Positions 44,181 to 52,799 of a stretch of 64,000 bases of DNA are shown here, in pieces (within the stretch, counting starts at the first letter, position 1; every line of letters starts with the position of its first letter). The DNA lies in NCBI RefSeq assembly GCF_022344005.1, contig NZ_CP092194.1:62001-126000 (forward strand). The letters are read 5' to 3'. The notes under the pieces are model-generated. The model made no database searches. It was not told the DNA's origin and saw only the letters and a list, made by a program, of their open reading frames with translations. The translations under genes and the position numbers were made by a program. The stretch comes from Deinococcus sp. KNUC1210 (lineage in GTDB: Bacteria > Deinococcota > Deinococci > Deinococcales > Deinococcaceae).

Positions 44181-44279
44181 ATGATGGTGTTCAAACAGAT
44201 GGACCGGTTCATGAAAGACCTCAGCGAAGAAAAGGCACGCACGAAAGTGGCAGTGCAGGTGTTTGCAGCATGGGGCTGA
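44181..44279 (+). pseudogene. short coding remnant
   Basis: A 32-codon frame, MMVFKQMDRFMKDLSEEKAR then TKVAVQVFAAWG. The helical, charged character suggests the end of a lost gene. It lies in the 217-bp gap of the minus-strand pilin/RCC1 region. Could be chance. Confidence 0.2.
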
Positions 44280-44382
44280 GAAGACGCACCCTGTCTGCTC
44301 AGATCCTGACTTCCTTACTGGAAGGAGGCGTCGTGAACGATGGAAAGCAATTTGTAGAACGTCTCTTTTTTATGGCTGATGG

Positions 44383-45297
44383 TTATTGTTTGGCACCAAG
44401 ACCGACATTTCGTGGTCCGATCCAAAAGCGTAGGCCGCTGATCGTACGAAGTTGACCATTGCGCATGGTGCCTGTTTGCAACGTGACACTGAGCTGTGTG
44501 GCACTGACGAGCCGTTGAGCATTCGTGCCACTGATCACTGGCGAAGTGATGTCACTGCAGTTGGTAAACGAACCTCCTGTTGTTCCAATGCCGCCCGTGG
44601 TTGGGTCGGTACACTTCCAAGTCGCACTGTCTTCAAAGACCATTCCTCCACTCGTGAGATAATCTGCAAGCAGCGTTGCACGTCCTTGAAATCCACTCGT
44701 TGGCCATGGGACAGTTGAGTTGTTGTCGGGATTGACATAGGCCCAGTAGTACATCAACAGCTGCGCATTGCTCGGAATAGTGGCGTCATTCCCTGGGTTG
44801 GCAAGCGTTGGGGCAGCGGCCACATAGGCTGAGCGAGCGACACTGTAGAAGGCGGCGATCCGGTAACACCCTGCCTGACTCGCCGCAGTGGGCGAGGTTG
44901 ATGAATAGGGAGTCGTCGTATTACACGTGACCGTGCGGTCATTTGGCGGCAGCAACCCAGCGATGAACGGGTCTGTCTGGACGGTCCAACTGCGGCTGGT
45001 TCCCAGGTGTTGCGTCGCGTACTGATTGGTTGGATCAATGGTTGTCAAACTCAACTGAATCTTGGGCGGGTAGATGTAAACGGCGGCATTCAGCGTGTCG
45101 GCCACAAAATTCCCGGCTGTCCGCACATCGAAGATCAGTTGATTTTGATCGCGCACAGTCCCGACTCCATTAATACTTGTCTTGAAAATGCTGTACATCG
45201 TCGTGAGCAGGATGCCTGCGAGCGAAAGGGAGACAAGCAGCTCAATGAGGGTAAAGCCTGAAGTGTTAAGAGCTCTAGCAGTCATAAGCGTCCTCAT
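44383..45297 (-). CDS. PilW-like minor pilin
   Basis: A 304-aa protein with a class III prepilin leader: TSG-FTLIELLVSLSLAGILL, cleaved by prepilin peptidase before Phe, with Glu5. The globular part carries several Cys (TVTCNTTTP, SQAGCYR, WKCTDP, TNCSD). PilW-type minor pilins help initiate type IV pili or pseudopili. Its ATG overlaps the stop of the PilV-like gene (ATGA). Fourth gene of the operon. Confidence 0.85.
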   Translation of the reverse strand: MRTLMTARALNTSGFTLIELLVSLSLAGILLTTMYSIFKTSINGVGTVRDQNQLIFDVRTAGNFVADTLNAAVYIYPPKIQLSLTTIDPTNQYATQHLGTSRSWTVQTDPFIAGLLPPNDRTVTCNTTTPYSSTSPTAASQAGCYRIAAFYSVARSAYVAAAPTLANPGNDATIPSNAQLLMYYWAYVNPDNNSTVPWPTSGFQGRATLLADYLTSGGMVFEDSATWKCTDPTTGGIGTTGGSFTNCSDITSPVISGTNAQRLVSATQLSVTLQTGTMRNGQLRTISGLRFWIGPRNVGLGAKQ

Positions 45298-45752
45298 TGT
45301 GGAGGATTCACGAACTGGGACGCGAAGAGAAAGGTCTGGCCCTCGGGGGTACGTACAGACAACAGAACCCGTTTGAGCGTACTTGCGTCCGCCACTGTTG
45401 TTGGAGCTGCAGAGGTCGCATTCGGATAGGTGTAGCTTAAAATTGTTGTATTGGCTGCATTAACGACTTGGGTGACGTAACTGAATCCAGTACTTGGCTT
45501 CACCTCATTCGTCGTTGGATCAGGCAAAGAGGTAGTACGGTATTGGCCTGGTACTGACCACTTGGTACGTAAGACGTCAAGGTAACTACGGGCAAATGTC
45601 TGCGCTACTGTCAGAGACTTCGCCTTAGTGGACGAAGACAGAGAAGTTGCAAAGTAGCTCACCATCACAATGAGAAGCCCAAGCAGTGCCACCGAGACCA
45701 AGACTTCGATCAGTGTAAAGCCTGCCTGATATGCCTGAACTTTAGTTTTCAT
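45294..45752 (-). CDS. PilV-like minor pilin
   Basis: A 152-aa protein starting MKTKVQAYQAG-FTLIEVLVSVALLG, with the type IV prepilin cleavage site and Glu5, then a hydrophobic helix and a small beta-rich domain (LKRVLLSVRTPEGQTFLFAS). PilV-type proteins join the priming complex of type IV pili. Its start overlaps the end of the FimT-like gene by 11 bp. Confidence 0.85.
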   Translation of the reverse strand: MKTKVQAYQAGFTLIEVLVSVALLGLLIVMVSYFATSLSSSTKAKSLTVAQTFARSYLDVLRTKWSVPGQYRTTSLPDPTTNEVKPSTGFSYVTQVVNAANTTILSYTYPNATSAAPTTVADASTLKRVLLSVRTPEGQTFLFASQFVNPPQ

Positions 45753-46194
45753 GGAGAACGACCTTTCCTGCCAGTCCAATCACATACACTCCAGTGGAAC
45801 GACTGCCGTTTTGAATGGTTATCTGCTGACCGTCAGTATTTAAGAATTGCATGGCTAGGCCATGGGGTTCATTAAAAGTAACGTCGAGTGTTCCACTGAA
45901 CTTCAGACCTGATGGCAGACTGTACACCCGCGTTGAGGGCGTGCCGTTGACATCCTGAATGACAGAATACGTCGCTGTACCGTTCGTGGCTTTAACTTCG
46001 ACATCCTGACTCAACCTTCGGGCACGCGAACGAGCACTGGTAAGATCACCCATAAACTGTTGCGTTCCTTGACGAAGCGCCTCTTGCCGCTGTAACCGGG
46101 CATAGACGTTCACAAAGAGGGCGGCGAGAATGCCGATAATGGCGATCACAACAATCAGCTCGATCAGAGTGAAGCCAGTATTTCTGCTTCGCAT
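45742..46194 (-). CDS. FimT/GspH-like minor pilin
   Basis: A 150-aa protein starting MRSRNTG-FTLIELIVVIAIIGILA, with the canonical prepilin motif. The C-terminal GspH-type domain includes ATYSVIQDVNGTPSTRVY and QQITIQNGSRSTGVYVIG. ATG 46194 overlaps the stop of the PilX-like gene (TGATG), so translation is coupled. Confidence 0.85.
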   Translation of the reverse strand: MRSRNTGFTLIELIVVIAIIGILAALFVNVYARLQRQEALRQGTQQFMGDLTSARSRARRLSQDVEVKATNGTATYSVIQDVNGTPSTRVYSLPSGLKFSGTLDVTFNEPHGLAMQFLNTDGQQITIQNGSRSTGVYVIGLAGKVVLHEN

Positions 46195-48404
46195 CAGCGT
46201 TCTAGACTCCAATCAGAACGGTACAGTCCGGCTTTTTGTGCGTCGCGCAGCTTCACGAAGCTGGACAGGCGGTCGTCGTGGTAAACAGCAAAGGATGGGT
46301 TGGTCTGTGCCGCATTTCCAGAGCCAGGTGTCAGAATTCCGGTGTCGGCACTCATGAGGCTGCCGCGGATCTCCAAGCTTCCGTTGGTTTTTGAGCAGCC
46401 GTAGCTGGTGCGCAGGCAGGCATTACTGACATTCGGTTTGGCAAGCGCGAAGGTCGCGTTGGCGCTGTACAGCAAGCCGTCGAAGCGGAAAGCACCCGTA
46501 GCGCGGCTGCTGGTTTCTACGGAATCGAGGTACATCTGTTTGAGAGTACTGCGGTCAACCCAGTTGGTACTGGGCGCGACGGTATACACCGCTGCTGACG
46601 CGATGAACGTCTGGATGTCACTTTTGGTGGCCTTCAGGTTGCTGCCCGTCGAGGATTGCGTCATATAGAGCGTGGTGGTGGTTGAGGTTGGGCATTTCGT
46701 GAGATTCGTGGAGCAGGCAGGGTCGATGCGCCAGTAACTGCTTCCATAACTGTCTGTTCCCTCATCCGATGTGGAATTCCAGAACACGAATTGGCTCGTA
46801 TTGGAGAATTTGTACAGGCGAGGCTTGTATGTCACACCGTTGGCTTTCGCTTCGAAGTATTTTTTCATTTCCAGGCGGTTGAACAGGGTGGCTTCGCGCC
46901 ACGCCATTCCAGGAACCGTAGCGGTCTGTCCGCCACGCGTATAGGAGGTTCCAGTGCTGTCCGCCGCTGTTTGGCTATTCTCGGTTTCCAGAAAGTTCTT
47001 GTTGCTCCAGTCGCCATACCGCGGTGTTTCGAAGTCACCAACAGCAATGTTGCCGACGGCTGACAGACCTAGTTTCGGAAAATCAGAATTTGGATCCGAG
47101 GCAGTTTTCCAGTCGGTGCCGGTGCATTCATGGTTATCGGTCCCGCAGGCATATTTCACGTCGCCCACCACGTAAACGTTCCCACGAGCGACAATTTTCC
47201 CAGTCCCTTTGACCTTGCCACGAATGATGACGTCACCGTCGATATACGTTGTTCCTTGAAGGGTAATAGGAGTGGTGGTACCGTCCAGCACCACATTTCC
47301 TTTATAGCCGGTCGCGAGACTGTCACCACTGACCGAAGGAAATCCACCGGCAGAAAGCGTATCGGTCGATGCGACCTTCTTCATGGAGCCGGAGATGCTG
47401 CCGGGAGGATTGTCCGGATCGTTCAGCGAGGTACTGTTCGTGACTGCCGAATCCCACTCCGTTTGGTCGATGACGCGGTCACCGTTCGCGTCTGGTACTG
47501 GGAGTGGGAAGCTGTCCGGCAATTCACCATCTGGCCAATTGCCGTTAAACGGGGCGGCAGCAACGTTGACCTGTTTCGGGTAGTTGGTATAGAAGTTCTG
47601 ATTTGCCGTGCAGGTTGTCGCCACGGAGCAATCGACGGGCGTGAAGTTATTTTTCGTCGTGCTGGTGATGTTATTTTGTCCAGCTACCTGAGTGGTTTTG
47701 AAGCCCGTGCTACTCGTCACAGTGGCGCCGTTACCGTCCAGCCAGTCACCTCGGGTGTAGAACGTTCCGTCGAGTGAGCTGTCTTCCTGCCCAGGACGTG
47801 TCTGCAGATTGTCAAGGGTCGCAAATTTGGTGCGTTTATAAGGTGAGGTTGACGAGAGGGACGTTCCCGTCAGGGCGTCGGTTGAGCGGACTTTGGCATG
47901 ACACATGACGCAGTTGGCATTGTTGGTCAAGACGGCGTAAGAGATACCGTTATACAAACCACCACCTACATAGACGTCCTGGACGATGGTGCGTGATGTT
48001 GCATCAGCAAGGGTGCCCGTTGAGGTGACGCGGAAGTGAACGGCCAGATCGGAGGAATCTGCCATTCGCTGGGTGGTGTATTTGTAGGTCCCTGGCCCCA
48101 GCGTGGTTGGTCCGTTCTGGGAACTGCTGTCGATCGCCCAGCCATTTGTCAGTAGCAGGCTTTTATAAGTGGCAACCCGGTAATAGGTAGGGGGAGTAGT
48201 TCCCCAGATGCCGTACCAGACATTACTGACAGCTTCGTCAAGTCCAGCTTCGGCTAGCGTCTGAGCTTGACTCACCCGGATGTTATCGGAAGCGCTACGA
48301 AGATTAACGCTGCTCACAAACAGTGCTGTCCCAACCATGAGCGTGATCAGGACCAAGAGGCTAATTGTGGCATATAGGATAAAGCCGTCGGTTGATCTTC
48401 TCAT
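46194..48404 (-). CDS. PilX-like pilus protein with a CxxCH motif
   Basis: A 736-aa protein starting MRRSTDGFILYATISLLVLI, a PilX-type N-terminal membrane helix without the classical FTLIE leader, then ASDNIRVSQAQTLAEAGLDE. The rest is a long, Ser/Thr/Asn-rich, beta-helix-like exported domain (DGDVIIRGKVKGTGKIVARG; NVYVVGDVKYACG), as in Deinococcus DUF4900/PilX-like proteins. Cys165-V-M-Cys168-His169 (NCVMCHAK) fits a haem c binding motif. First gene of a four-gene minor-pilin operon, probably for type IV pili or DNA uptake. Confidence 0.8.
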   Translation of the reverse strand: MRRSTDGFILYATISLLVLITLMVGTALFVSSVNLRSASDNIRVSQAQTLAEAGLDEAVSNVWYGIWGTTPPTYYRVATYKSLLLTNGWAIDSSSQNGPTTLGPGTYKYTTQRMADSSDLAVHFRVTSTGTLADATSRTIVQDVYVGGGLYNGISYAVLTNNANCVMCHAKVRSTDALTGTSLSSTSPYKRTKFATLDNLQTRPGQEDSSLDGTFYTRGDWLDGNGATVTSSTGFKTTQVAGQNNITSTTKNNFTPVDCSVATTCTANQNFYTNYPKQVNVAAAPFNGNWPDGELPDSFPLPVPDANGDRVIDQTEWDSAVTNSTSLNDPDNPPGSISGSMKKVASTDTLSAGGFPSVSGDSLATGYKGNVVLDGTTTPITLQGTTYIDGDVIIRGKVKGTGKIVARGNVYVVGDVKYACGTDNHECTGTDWKTASDPNSDFPKLGLSAVGNIAVGDFETPRYGDWSNKNFLETENSQTAADSTGTSYTRGGQTATVPGMAWREATLFNRLEMKKYFEAKANGVTYKPRLYKFSNTSQFVFWNSTSDEGTDSYGSSYWRIDPACSTNLTKCPTSTTTTLYMTQSSTGSNLKATKSDIQTFIASAAVYTVAPSTNWVDRSTLKQMYLDSVETSSRATGAFRFDGLLYSANATFALAKPNVSNACLRTSYGCSKTNGSLEIRGSLMSADTGILTPGSGNAAQTNPSFAVYHDDRLSSFVKLRDAQKAGLYRSDWSLER

Positions 48405-48727
48405 CTAACATCAGCTTCATTTTGATAGAGCATAGTTTCTATGAAAAAAATCACATTAAAAACAGACACACCCGTTTGGGGGCAGTGGGTTTTTATACCA
48501 TCTGCCCTGTTTTCGTTAATTGAAGTTCAGCCCTAACTCCCAAGGAACCCTTTCCGGAGCTTTATCTAGGGTCAGTTACACGAAGAGAAGTGCGGCTAGT
48601 TTCCCTCAGATGCGGCCTGATTAAATTGCTTTAAAGTACCCTCGCGCACGGCCTCTCGCTAGCATGACTTCCTCATGGGGCGGCCACTCGCATGAACTCC
48701 TTCAACCTGGTCTACTCTTTAACTTGG
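48405..48727. other. promoter region of the pilin operon
   Basis: About 320 bp, AT-richer than average. It contains the start of the PilX-like transcript on the minus strand, but boxes could not be fixed. No hairpin with a T run was noted. Confidence 0.4.
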
Positions 48728-48928
48728 TTAACTCTTTTTAAGTTGTATCGATACTTGAGTGCCGCCGGTCTGCCGGGAGACAGCCAGCACCTCCCAGGTA
48801 CCAGAACTCATGATAAGTACATCTCCTACATCGGGCTGATGGGCATGGGGCATCAGGGTGAGGAGATGTCCACCGGCCGGGTTGTGCTCCGTGCGCAAAA
48901 TATGCTGGTCAGATAAATAGATATCCAT
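48728..48928 (-). CDS. small hypothetical protein
   Basis: A 66-aa frame, MDIYLSDQHILRTEHNPAGG then PDVGDVLIMSSGTWEVLAVS and QVSIQLKKS. The hydrophobic alternation of the C-terminal half suggests a small beta barrel. No ribosome binding site. No family. It may be a short adaptor or a gene end. Confidence 0.4.
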   Translation of the reverse strand: MDIYLSDQHILRTEHNPAGGHLLTLMPHAHQPDVGDVLIMSSGTWEVLAVSRQTGGTQVSIQLKKS

Positions 48929-49187
48929 TGCAGCATAATATCAGCGCTTGGAAGACAACCACGCATCACGGCTGTCGTGTTTTTTCTTCAGTCAATTTCA
49001 AGCTCACTCTCGGCTGTTACAGTTTTGGATTAGCACAGTAAAACACTGTCTAGCGCGCATTTTATCGTTTTGAGGCTTTGTATCAGTGCTCTCGCTCCTC
49101 AAATCTCCAACAAATGCCCAGGCCCTAAGCTCGACTTTGGCCATTGATAGGGGGCGCAGCTGGCTGTGCCCCCTGTCAGACTTGAGC

Positions 49188-50542
49188 ATGACACTGCTTC
49201 CGAAGTGGTTCGCTGGGGTCCTAAACGGATTTGCCCCACTGTTTTCGGCACGAATCTGGCCGCAGGCCCAATTGCTGGTGGTCGGGGCACTCTTGTCTCC
49301 TAGAAAAAGGACCGTGACGGCTGCCTTGCGCGTCCTTGGATTGGCAGACGACTCAAGGTTCGGCAAATACCACCGCCTCTTGAATCGGGCGCACTGGTCG
49401 AGTTTTCAGGGCAGTCGGGTGCTCCTCAGTCTGCTCTTGACCGCCTTTGTCCCCTCTGGTCCATTGATTCTTGGTTTGGATGACACCATAGAACGCCGCA
49501 CTGGAGCGAAGATCAGCGCCAAAGGGATCTACCGTGACCCGGTCAGATCCAGTCACGGACACTTTGTGAAAGCCAGCGGGCTCCGCTGGCTGAGCCTGAT
49601 GCTCCTGACGCCCATTCCCTGGGCCAGTCGCATCTGGGCGTGTCCATTCCTGACGGCACTGGTGCCGTCACAGCGGTACAACGAAGAACGTGGCCACCAG
49701 CATAAATCGCTGACGGACTGGGCTCGGCAGATGCTCCGCGTCGTACAGCGCTGGTGGCCTGGACGGCCACTGATCGTGGTGGCGGACAGCGCCTACGCCA
49801 GTATTGCCTGGCTCCATGACCTCCAGCAGGGCCATCCAATCACGGTCATCACCCGGCTTCGCCTCGATGCTGCGCTCTACGACCCAGCCCCAGAACGACA
49901 GGTCGGCCAGCTGGGCCGACCCCGACTGAAAGGCGATCGTCTGCCGACCCTGGCATCCCTGATGCACGATCCAAAGACGTGCTGGGAGCGTGTTCACTTG
50001 AACCGTTGGTACGGTGAGACCCACCGGGAGGTCGAGATCGTTTCTCAGACTGCGGTCTGGTATCACAACGGCCTCCCACCCCTTCCGGTGCGCTGGGTCC
50101 TCGTCCGTGACCCCAGCTGTCGATTCTCCACCCAAGCCCTACTCTGCACGGACCTCCTGCAGACTCCGATGCAGATCCTGGAGTTCTTTGTGCAGCGGTG
50201 GCAGCTTGAAGTCACCGTTGAAGAGGTCCGAGCACACCTGGGCGTGGAAACGCAGCGGCAGTGGACCGATCTCGCCATCGCCCGAACAACCCCAGCAACG
50301 CTGGGGTTGTTCTCCTCGTGACCCTGATGGCCCACGAGCGCTGGCAACACCATGAACCTTGGGTTCGTCGTGCCGCTTGGTACGACAAGACCCTGCCAAC
50401 GTTCGTCGATGCGCTTGCCGAGGTTCGGCGAGCTTTATGGAAGGTACCGACTTTCCGCACATCCGCGCCAGGTGGTGAAATGGTTCAAGTCCCACTTGAG
50501 TTCATTGAGCGCCTCGCAGACGCACTCTGCTACGCTGGTTGA
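49188..50542 (+). pseudogene. IS701-type (DDE_5) transposase, frameshifted near its end
   Basis: From ATG 49188 (MTLLPKWFAGVLNGFAPLFS) the protein carries LILGLDDTIERRTG (first Asp), HGHFVKASGLRWLSLMLL, PLIVVADSAYAS (second Asp) and QRWQLEVTVEEVRAHLG (Glu). It meets TGA at 50319-50321. The remaining 70 codons (VTLMAHERWQHHEPWVRRAA to LCYAG, 50542) are in another frame. One added base near 50312 restores about 450 aa. The break sits at the end of a 13-bp hairpin. Confidence 0.8.
50284..50312 (+). repeat. 13-bp hairpin inside the IS701-type transposase
   Basis: GAACAACCCCAGC-AAC-GCTGGGGTTGTTC is perfect, with a 3-nt loop, at the point where the reading frame changes. It could be a frameshift-related structure or an error-prone spot. 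Confidence 0.7.
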
Positions 50543-50616
50543 CGCTATCCGATGGCCAAAGTCGAGCTAAGGAGGGGACAGGTTAGGGCGGGATAAAAGG
50601 CTAGAGCAGCTCTGGG

Positions 50617-51261
50617 ATGGTGTTTCTGTCGATGAAAACACTCCCGGGTTGCTCGCTCTACGGTTCTCGCCCATCTCCCAAGCACCCCTGGGGCTTACGT
50701 ACACCGAGTCTGACGCTCTTGGCAGCCTTGATCCTCGCGCTGGTGCAGCGCGAGGATCAAGGCTCACCAAATTGGCCGCCCAACTACCTGGGCAGGCGCT
50801 CCACAGCAGCAAGGTGAAGCAGTTGCACCGCTTTTTCAAGAACATCCGGTGGTCCGAGGACGTGCTGGCGCGGTTCGTCTTGGGCGTTGCTGACCCGATG
50901 GAGCGCCTTTGGCTGGTGATTGACCGGACAAACTGGCGTTTGGGCAAGATCGAACTCAATCTCCTGTTGGTCGCCGTAATCCTCAATGGACAGGCTCTGC
51001 CGTTGATGTGGACACTGCTCCCCCGTGGGGAGCAGCCATTCAACCGTCCGCCATGCGCTGATGGAGCGCGTGTTGCAGGTGCTACCGGCGAAGCGGATCG
51101 CGGGACTCCTGGGGGACCGCGAATTCATTGGAACGAAGTGGTTCAGGTTCCTCAACAAGGCGAAAGTGGCGCCGTGCATTCGTCGAAAGGTCAACACCAA
51201 GGTGGGCGGGATGCTCGTCTGGACGCTGTTCAAGGGCATTCCTACAGGTGGGGTCTCCTAA
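50617..51261 (+). pseudogene. IS4-type transposase remnant
   Basis: Three frames follow one another: LLAALILALVQREDQGS, then RLTKLAAQLPGQALHSSKVK with RLWLVIDRTNWRLGKIELN (catalytic Asp region), then GLLGDREFIGTKWFRFLNKA to 51261. This is the N-terminal and central part of an IS4-family transposase. The C-terminal part with the catalytic Glu (YxxR...E) is not recoverable. A hairpin lies at the first break. Confidence 0.65.
50724..50764 (+). repeat. 18-bp perfect hairpin in the IS4 remnant
   Basis: Arms AGCCTTGATCCTCGCGCT and AGCGCGAGGATCAAGGCT with loop GGTGC. It coincides with the first frame break of the IS4-type transposase and looks like an inserted or foldback-copied segment. Confidence 0.85.
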
Positions 51262-51665
51262 TGGCACCGACCACTGATGGTGTACGGCGTCCCGCTTCGC
51301 GTGTGCGCCGTGCGTGATACGCACGGCCATGTGGCGTCAGAATCAGGCGAACAGGTGAGCAGTCGATCAGAAAGATCTGAAATTACTGCAAATCCAGCCA
51401 TACGCTGGGCGCGGGCTAGATGGTTCTGACAACGCTTGGTAGCGGAACCATGCACTTTGAGGCAGCAAGCTTCCACGTGTGGGTCTGGCTGGAGATGACG
51501 CGGGGTACAACAACGGAGGTGCAGCAGCCGGTGTGCCGCCACCTCGTCAGCGCCCACGGCATGAAACTGCAGGTGGCCCGCGAGTACGTTGGGTGAGCTT
51601 CTGGATGCCTGGCAGGACGGCCGTCGAAATTGCGGCGGCTCGAGCTGGCTACCAGAAGCACCTGG
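51262..51665. other. IS-derived debris, no intact gene
   Basis: On the + strand LMVYGVPLRVCAVRDTHGHV and similar pieces may continue the IS4 transposase in broken frames. Nothing else was recognised. Confidence 0.35.
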
Positions 51666-51953
51666 CTAAGCGGGCCAGCAACCGGGAAGAGGGCCGTCAA
51701 AAGCCCAGATTCCGTAGTATATCCAGGGAAGGATGAGCCATCCGCCAGGTTCTGTGTCGACTTTGATTCGGGCCTGATCAAACTGCTTCTGCGCGTTGCG
51801 GGGCGGCTCCTGCGCGAATCCACAGCGCTCTAGCGCATTGGCCACGTAGTTGGCACTGAACGTCACAGGGTATCCATGGGCCAGACCAAGGAGGGCGTCA
51901 GCTGTCCCTGGGGCGTCCATCGTGGTAACAGCCTCCAGCAGGTTGAACAGCAC
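51666..51953 (-). CDS. hypothetical protein
   Basis: A 95-aa frame from GTG 51953, MLFNLLEAVTTMDAPGTADA then LAHGYPVTFSANYVANALER and WLILPWIYYGIWAFD. The same frame upstream of an in-frame TGA reads LLIEGTSASDTAD, so the real gene may once have been longer. No family or ribosome binding site. It lies next to IS debris. Confidence 0.4.
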   Translation of the reverse strand: MLFNLLEAVTTMDAPGTADALLGLAHGYPVTFSANYVANALERCGFAQEPPRNAQKQFDQARIKVDTEPGGWLILPWIYYGIWAFDGPLPGCWPA

Positions 51954-52076
51954 AGCTCAATCGGCTGTATCGGATGCGGAAGTGCCCTCGATCAGAAGGG
52001 ACGGTCAGCCGGAAATATTCGGTGCGTCAACAGTTCCTAAAGAGCCAGATTCGCAGTTGCCCGGCATGATGCTGTC

Positions 52077-52742
52077 ATGTCATCACAGCACATTTTGATT
52101 GTCGAGGACGATCCCGATATCGCACGGCTGCTTCAACTGGACCTTGAGGGAGCGGGCTATCAGGTCTCGGTTGCCAATTCGGTCATGATGGGTCTCATTC
52201 AGGCACGCGAGCAGGTTCCGGCGCTGATTCTTCTCGATCTGGGCTTGCCGGACGGCGACGGACGCGAAGTACTGGTGCGCCTGCGCCGGAGCAGCGAACT
52301 GCCGGTCATTGTGCTGACCGCCCGGGATGTGGTCGGTGAGAAGGTGGAATTGCTGGAACTGGGTGCCGACGATTATGTGGTCAAGCCCTTTCAGATCGAG
52401 GAGTTGCTGGCGCGTATCGCGGTCCAGTTGCGCCAGCAGGCAGACGATACCGTTCTGCTGGGAGAACTGGCGCTGCATCCCCAGCAGCGACTGCTGTCGT
52501 TCCGGGGCCAGGAACTGCCGCTGTCGCCCAAGGAATTCGAGCTGGTGCAGGTGATGATGCGTCAGCCTGGAAAGGTCTTTTCGCGAGCTGAACTCAATCA
52601 GGATGTCTGGGCGGGACAACTTCCCCGCGAAAGCAACGTGATCGATGTGCACCTTGCCAATCTGCGGGCCAAGCTGCGCGACGTTCAGGCCTACGGACTG
52701 CTGCGTACCGTCCGGGGGTACGGGTACGCTCTGAGGGCCTGA
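52077..52742 (+). CDS. OmpR/PhoB-type response regulator
   Basis: A 221-aa two-domain protein. The receiver domain (1-115) has ILIVEDD (acidic pocket), LILLDLGLPDGDG (phosphoacceptor Asp near residue 53), VIVLTA and DDYVVKPF (Lys). The winged-helix output domain (about 125-220) ends VIDVHLANLRAKLRDV and RTVRGYGYALRA. No histidine kinase gene is adjacent. The next gene, convergent, is a PilJ-like/GAF/GGDEF protein. It is probably a DNA-binding regulator working with a kinase encoded elsewhere. Confidence 0.93.
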   Translation: MSSQHILIVEDDPDIARLLQLDLEGAGYQVSVANSVMMGLIQAREQVPALILLDLGLPDGDGREVLVRLRRSSELPVIVLTARDVVGEKVELLELGADDYVVKPFQIEELLARIAVQLRQQADDTVLLGELALHPQQRLLSFRGQELPLSPKEFELVQVMMRQPGKVFSRAELNQDVWAGQLPRESNVIDVHLANLRAKLRDVQAYGLLRTVRGYGYALRA

Positions 52743-52799
52743 AGCTGGCAGGGCGGGCCTGCCTCTGTCTCGTACAGTCCCCGGTGCGTCTTCCCTGCT

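Larger units (their letters stand above)
49124..50572 (+). mobile_element. IS701-like insertion sequence
   Basis: Inverted ends CCTAAGCTCGACTTTGGCCA (left) and, as complement of the right end, CCTTAGCTCGACTTTGGCCA, bound a 1449-bp element with one DDE transposase in two frames. Target duplication was not resolved by eye. Confidence 0.8.
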
